Below are positions 58,020-64,000 of a stretch of DNA of 64,000 nucleotides, one piece after another. A program made the translations under genes and the position numbers. Numbering within the stretch: the first letter of the stretch is position 1; each line of letters opens with the position of its first letter. This DNA is from Theocolax elegans. Its lineage: Eukaryota > Arthropoda > Insecta > Hymenoptera > Cerocephalidae. Under the pieces are notes generated by a model. That model was given only the letters and a program-made list of their open reading frames with translations. It made no database searches and had not been told where the DNA came from. The stretch spans positions 79,821,986-79,885,985 of the forward strand of contig CM047426.1 of assembly GCA_026168455.1 (NCBI GenBank), given 5' to 3'.

Positions 58020-59469
58020 GTCTTAGTTTAACCTTATTCAACGACTTTGGTTTTACTCGATTTTATTGCCTTTAAACCTTAACACCTTCGTGTTTCTAAT
58101 AGTAATCGTTATGTTAAATAAATAAATATAACTTATTTATTAATTCACTTGCATACCAACTATCTTACATCGCTATGATTGAAAATACAACTGCAAATTA
58201 TACCATGCGATCGACAAAAATAAAACTGTAACATATTTACTTTCATCGTGATGTTTTATTAAAAAGTTTATTGTCAACTATGCGTCTCTAGGTTATCCTT
58301 ACTTTTTTTAACGAATCCGCAAATCGTTAAAATCGTGCAGCTCTGTGTGACAAAAAAAGAATGATTATATTTAATAATCCAACGTTCTTACTGAAATTGG
58401 TGACTTGGAATTCTCCATATGCAGTTTGATGTTGAGAGTGTCCTTTCGCCTGAAAACTCTCTTGCGCAGCTGCATGTCAACATCCTGTGCAGTTCCGCTG
58501 TATACTCGTCTTATATATACCAGTATTTCACTACTGCATGTTTGTTTTTGTACTGCGCGCAAGATGATGCATTCTTTATTTACATGAAATTCGTGTAGTC
58601 AGGTGTACGCAACGTATCTCGAGATGTTGTTCCGATTCGGTTATTTGGATCAAACTAGATTTATTTTTCACGCTTTCAAACTAATGCGTCGTACATTTAA
58701 AGTAGACCTATCACTGTGTACCATTATTATAAAATTATACAGTTAGGTTATTTCAAAGTATTTATCTACAAGTATGTTATATTTGATACGTTATTCATAT
58801 ACCATACAACTCTTGCGAATTATATAATACTGAAGATTTGAAGTTTGTTTCAACAATATTTTATTTTGAAATATATATATACTAACTATAAATGCATCGT
58901 AACCGTGCAAATGAAAACTATGAAAACTATGATGATATAAACCAAAGAATTAATGGTATTATATTCAATACTTTAGATTTTGGAACGTAATAATTTTTGG
59001 ACTTTGATAGTCTCTTTGTAGCACTATACAGATACTGTTATATATTCATTAAATATTTGTAACGTGTATCTATCTGTATCTCTTTGATATTATATAATAT
59101 TTTTGACATAGTAATTCAATATTATTTTAGTTTACCAGAACAAAAATTTTTTATATTTATTCTATATGAAGAGATCGCGGAAACTTTTATGTACATTTTT
59201 GTGTAAATAAATATTTATTTAACTGTGACACTCTAGAGTTAGATATATACTTTTTCTCTAGTTTTAATATTACTTTATATTATATTATGTACGATAGTAA
59301 ATATAAAGTTACATAATTAAATAACAACGTAGTTTTGTTTAACAGAAATAAAGTACTTTTAATTACAATGACATTTACTGTCTCTCGCAACGAAGTTAAA
59401 CTTTAGATTCGTAGAATGAGATAAACTGTTAAGCTCGATACATTGAGACGAATGTGAACGATCAAACTA
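58020..59469. other. A+T-rich non-coding desert
   Basis: A+T-rich, with a mixed patch at 58390-58640 in which a plus and a minus frame of about 60 codons mirror each other without recognisable content. A tandem pair of ATGAAAACT units lies at 58911-58928. Confidence 0.55.
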
Positions 59470-59839
59470 ATCAAATAACCCGTTGGGTTGCAACAATGGA
59501 AAATGGATTTAAACGTATAGAGGAAGCCTGACAGATCGAAGGCTAAACAGCCCAGTTAAGACATGGACGGTACTATTCGTCGTCCCACCCGAGTGAAGCA
59601 AGTAATCGCGCGTGTATACGCGGCCACGTACGTGCGCATCCGTAGATAAGGACGTCGCCTAGTCTCCCAACGGACTCGCAACAGTGCATTGCGCCCTGGT
59701 GCATGCACAACGCGCCGCTGCTGCTCCATTCAAATCCCCGGCGGAGTCGCTCGACCTTCGACACCGCGTGACTTTGGAATTCTCGTTGTACCTTTTGTTC
59801 AGGGGGAGATTAAATCGCCTCTGGTAAGCTGTTTTAATT
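59470..59839. other. CpG-rich island
   Basis: CpG-rich at 59570-59770 with sharp edges. The single 63-codon minus frame (59573-59764) has no motif. Confidence 0.5.
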
Positions 59840-60404
59840 AGGCTGACGAGACAAGAAGGAGTTTAGTATTTTTCCAATCGCACCTTCGCATCTACATTTG
59901 TTCAACTGAATTTTAACTTCTCTGTCACATTTAGTTTATTAACTCCTTCCCTGTATCACGAGAATCGACTTGACGATCGGATTACTTATTTATGTATGCG
60001 ACTATGCGTGTGGGTAACTGCAGTATCGAGTAACATATCGTATCAAGAGTTGTAAAATAATCAACTAAATTACATTGAATAATACAATATTACAAACTTT
60101 AGTTGAGTAAATAAATGCATTTAGATTTATCCAAATTATACAAAGAAAAATCAAGATTGCGATAATACAATCAAAATAGTATATGTTTTCATTTGAACAA
60201 TGGTTGATGAGTTCCCATTATAATAAACAAATAACAATACTGAATAAAGTACTGACTCGACATTAATCATCCCTCGTCGACGTTAACAAAGAGTTTCGAA
60301 TGAAAACAAATTCACTCGACCGAATTTGAAAATCTTGTTGTTGTTTTTTCAATGTATGTATATCTATATAAATATATATATATGTATAAAGTTCGCAAGC
60401 AGTA
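59840..60404. other. A+T-rich segment
   Basis: A+T-rich spacer with a TA-rich run at 60363-60385. No open frame of 60 codons. Confidence 0.6.
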
Positions 60405-60795
60405 TTCTGACCTTAGCGACTTTTATTCTCCATCCAGTCGCGTCTCTTCGGATTTGCTGGTGATTTAGCAAAGCGTCGGAGCAACCTCGCCGTCTTTATA
60501 AAACAGGCGTAAATTTCCAATTTAAGAGGAGAATTTGCGCGACGAACGGTTAATCCTCTTTGGGTCGAAAGACGATGTGTATTTCCGGAGATTTTCCTCA
60601 CCGCTGTGAAAATTCGAAAGGCTGGAGCAGTGTTCGTTCTCGGGTAACCCGATCGGATTCCTTTTCCGAACGAGAGGAGTCGATGGAATTTATCGTCGTA
60701 AACTCGACTATCTCGGGGCGTCGAATGGATTAAAAACAACCTCGCGGCTGGCATTAAACGGTCATCCGAACTTATATTACCGTCCGTGTACACGT
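60405..60795. other. CpG-rich island with one open minus frame
   Basis: CpG-rich block almost exactly coextensive with a 126-codon minus frame (60413-60793), which has an ATG and no low-complexity run. It is Arg/Ser/Lys-rich and I recognise no domain, signal peptide or membrane segment. Because the frame ends where the composition changes, chance is the simpler reading; a single-exon gene or exon is not excluded. Confidence 0.35.
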
Positions 60796-62264
60796 CCGCT
60801 CTTTGATCAGAAGTAATAAAATATCCGCGAAAGAATGACGATGAACGTATCGTATAAACCTCTAGTTTTTTTCCCCCCAGTCATCGCATGCGTATATATT
60901 TTTATTAGTAATAAAGCGTTAAAACCATCTTGTCGCGGTTTTACGATTTTTCAGATATTTTAAGAATTTCAATTAATTTTGTTATCGGAAGAATTTTAAA
61001 TTAAACGACACTACTTTTCATTTATTTTTAATAACAGTCGGCTTAATATCCTGGGATTTAGCTTTCGACGGGTGATGCTCATTGATCGTTTGCTCTTCGC
61101 TCTGCATTATTATCAAAGTTTTTCGAAACTATTCTGAAGCTCGATCATTAACTTGAACGAAAATTCGATTCCGCACTATACCTTTTCATCGAGAACTCGG
61201 GTCCTCTCCGAATAATAACAATATGCAAAAGTTTAAACGCGAAATGTCTACATGAGAATGCTCTCCGAATTTCGACGCGGAAACTGTCCGTATAAATTTG
61301 ATGGATAACCGGTGGTGCGAAGGAAAAAAACTTGAATACGTAGGAGAGGGACGAAGAACAACGATAATAAATTCCGATCGAAAGCCGTAAGATTCGAGTT
61401 TGTCGGTCTCGAACGGCCTTAGACTACGGACTCATACATGCATTCACAAGGGGCGAACCATTGCAACTATGCAATTCTCTTGGGAGTCTCGTCTTATCTC
61501 TCTTGCACTTGCTATAGGTTAAATCACGTATAGAATAAATTCTCGTGTGATTGCAAACCTCCCCTTTCGAAAACATTTTCTAACTCATCGGATTCTTAAA
61601 ATTAAATGGGAATCGTGACGATTCGAACTTACAATTTTTTTACAAACATTACCTATTACAAATAGAGAGATTATTTTTTAATGTTATTTAAAACGTTGTA
61701 AATCAACATTCTTTACATCAGTTTTCATTGCAAATGAAAATTGCTAGACCAAACGTATATTCATTTTTTCTGAAAGTTTTAACGATAACTTGAAATAAGT
61801 CAGTTATATTTTGTTACTTTAATATCAAGTGCATAAAAAAACTATATTTTGTTTACTTCTGTCCGGACATAAACATATGATTACATTTATCCTTTTTTTT
61901 ATATTCTACGCAGAAATGCTTTTAGTCTAAAATTTGGGCAGTCTACACAAAACCGCGTAAAATGTCGATCTACTTTTTTTCGCATACGTGAAATAGTATC
62001 AATTTCATATAAATAAATATGTACATTTTGTCATTTAAAAAATAACGCAACGTTTGATACGCATTTAATAGAACACATATAGTCGCTTTCCATAAACATA
62101 TTCTCAATACACTAACGAGTGAAATATTTATAAAAAAAAAATAAATACCACACGAAAAATATATGTGTATATATTTTATGAATGGTAAACATTAAATAGT
62201 CCAATAGATAGAGAAGAGCGCCACATATGAAACAAATCCTCGAACAAATCTTAAACAAACATTC
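60796..62264. other. A+T-rich region with a mixed centre
   Basis: A+T-rich at both ends and mixed, CpG-containing at 61040-61490. No open frame of 60 codons from 60800 to 62110. The frame at 62112-62321 is unconvincing. Confidence 0.55.
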
Positions 62265-62605
62265 GTGGCCGGGTTCACGTATTTGCCGCGTGACTTGGCT
62301 CGACCGCGCGTTACGCACCAAGGCCGTTATTTAATATCATATCTGGCCTAGGGGGTGCACTAAAATACCGGCGAAATTTAATGTCCCGTGCGCGTCTGTC
62401 GAGGAAATTTTCCAAGAGGGCCGTGCGGGAGGGAATAAACCCAAGCGACCCCGTTGTCCCTTTATGCGCGAAAATGACTGTTATATAGGCAGCGTAAAAA
62501 CCTCCGGGATTCTTTCGCTGCATTAGCAAAGGTGGCTCGTGCGTTTATTCTCTTACCCAGTCTACTCCAGCTGCGTCGCTAATTACGTGATGGTACTTTG
62601 ATGTT
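62265..62605. other. CpG-rich island
   Basis: CpG-dense from 62268 to 62560. One minus frame of 72 codons (62311-62529) has no motif. Sharp composition change on both sides. Confidence 0.5.
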
Positions 62606-63684
62606 TAACGACTTTTTTCACCGAGTGTTAAATTTACCGGCGTCTCTTCTTTCTTTTTCGATTACCGAACGTTGACTTTTTCACAATTAACGTACCTGAC
62701 CGTTTTGTCAATTAAGCGATGTCGTGGTAAGTGGCTTCGTTGAGTAAATTCATTGATTTATGCGACGCTCAATTTCATTACAATTTTTATTTTTACGAAC
62801 GTATTATATATTATACTTTTTATGATTCAACCAGAATCTTCTTCCTTTATTTTTGAATGATTAGATATTATTTTATAATGACAATATATATATACTTATT
62901 TCCTATGGAAATTGAACAATAAATATCAGTTTCTTGAAGCACGTATTAACTATATAACACAAATAACATCCAATATTAGTAGAGTAGGCACAGGCATTCT
63001 TAATAATTTGCGTAACGTAACAAATCGTGTAACCTTAACGAGGTATTCGTAAACATTGAACTATATTTGTAATTACTCAATTATGCAGAGTAATTGCTAA
63101 TACAGAATAACGCGAATTACGAAACAATTTGGATGTGCGTTATTAATGAATAAACATGACCTCGACAAAATATTGTAAAATTTAAATGCTACTAGGATTT
63201 AAAGTAAATATGTTAATAAAATTCACCGGTAAATTAATTTTCAAATTATTAAAACGTTTCGGACCGTAATGTTCAGATGTAAAATCAATGATTTTGATTA
63301 TACTGCCAATTCAGCATCGATTAACGTATTCATAATTCTTCAATGTAGTGCAGTAAATGATATTATTATAACATCAATAATTATTATATTACAAGTATTA
63401 TTACTGTAGATACAGTAATTTTAAATAATATGTCGAAAAAATGTTATTCTTAGTATTATCCACATCAAATTATATAATCTTAATGCCCATTCTATTCTGC
63501 AATTCGACTGTTACGTTTAGAACAAATATGTTGTTCCGTACATTACTACAGTTTCTATTTTATTAGGTTTCAATATTACAGATTTGCGGTATTCATATAT
63601 CATGAACCAATATTCACTTTTATCCTGTAATTTCATATATTTATATAACTAACGGGGATAGTAAGATCATTAATTCTAAAAAAG
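62606..63684. other. A+T-rich non-coding desert
   Basis: Mixed to 62770, then very A+T-rich with TATA and ATTATT runs (63360-63420). No open frame of 60 codons. Confidence 0.6.
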
Positions 63685-64000
63685 ACATTTGGAGAATGCC
63701 ACCCGAAGAAGGTTAGACGTAACGCGTAAAATGCGCGAGCCACTAAAATATGAACCGATAATATATCCAACGAAAAATGCTCAATTCCGGCAAATGGATT
63801 CCCGGATGGTGCAGAAAGAAAAAAAGGCGAAGAAGAATCACGTGGCAGTGATGTCGAGGAGGATAGAGAAACGTACCTCCTCGCGTCGCATTGGATCCCG
63901 CGAAGGCGGAATCAAACAGCACCGTCGTAATTCACAGCGAGTCCCAACCCTTTTCCCGGCGCGAAGCAGCCCTCGCATTAAATTATAAAGTCAAAACCGC
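63685..64000. other. G+C-richer island at the right edge
   Basis: Composition rises at about 63690 and stays mixed to the end of the window. A 99-codon plus frame (63689-63988) is Arg/Lys-rich with no recognisable domain. As the segment is cut by the window edge, its full extent cannot be judged. Confidence 0.4.

Noticed and set aside
57798..58031. Open frame ending in a hydrophobic Leu run that looks like a membrane segment
   Set aside because: The Leu run is the translation of the CTC/CTT repeat.

Overview
The window reads as a gene-poor stretch of a eukaryotic, most likely insect, nuclear genome. I found no protein-coding gene, tRNA, rRNA, recognisable microRNA or CRISPR array that I can support. 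The composition suggests Hymenoptera (ant-like), but this is inference: long A+T-rich deserts alternate with short G+C-richer, CpG-rich islands where CG is not depleted, and GA/CT, CA/TG and TA microsatellites are abundant. The longest open frames lie in low-complexity tracts or CpG-rich islands, are often open in several frames at once, and resemble no family I know. A bacterial or viral origin is unlikely given the lack of dense coding. The window could be a very large intron or an intergenic desert; the sequence alone does not say which. Short exons could have been missed.

Layout: about 35 islands of 0.2-0.9 kb recur roughly every 1-3 kb along the whole window (for example 6400-6850, 7855-8360, 13495-14045, 16595-17060, 19555-20215, 31130-31430, 42140-42610, 53390-53700, 57350-57960, 62265-62600). 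Most of the longest GA or CT tracts sit inside or at the edge of an island. The deserts between are 70-80% A+T by eye and hold little except simple repeats and a few hairpins.

The best-supported discrete features are two DNA-transposon-like insertions, each flanked by TA. The first is a 233-bp near-perfect palindromic MITE at 44041-44273. The second is a 900-bp element at 55611-56510 with 24-bp imperfect terminal inverted repeats and a 15-bp motif present in seven copies; it carries no long open frame. Smaller structural features include a 24-bp stem hairpin (49308-49362), a three-stem hairpin (40017-40090), a 16-bp perfect stem (30775-30811), a 24-bp perfect palindrome (10337-10360), a five-run G-quadruplex motif (21606-21629) and a 30-bp strictly alternating purine-pyrimidine tract (57754-57783).

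The one segment where decayed or unrecognised coding sequence deserves a direct test is 49515-49870. There the plus frame is open for about 104 codons, and its codon-register mirror on the minus strand is broken by a single stop. No multi-gene system is visible. The candidates for novelty are the two elements and the island mosaic, not a pathway.
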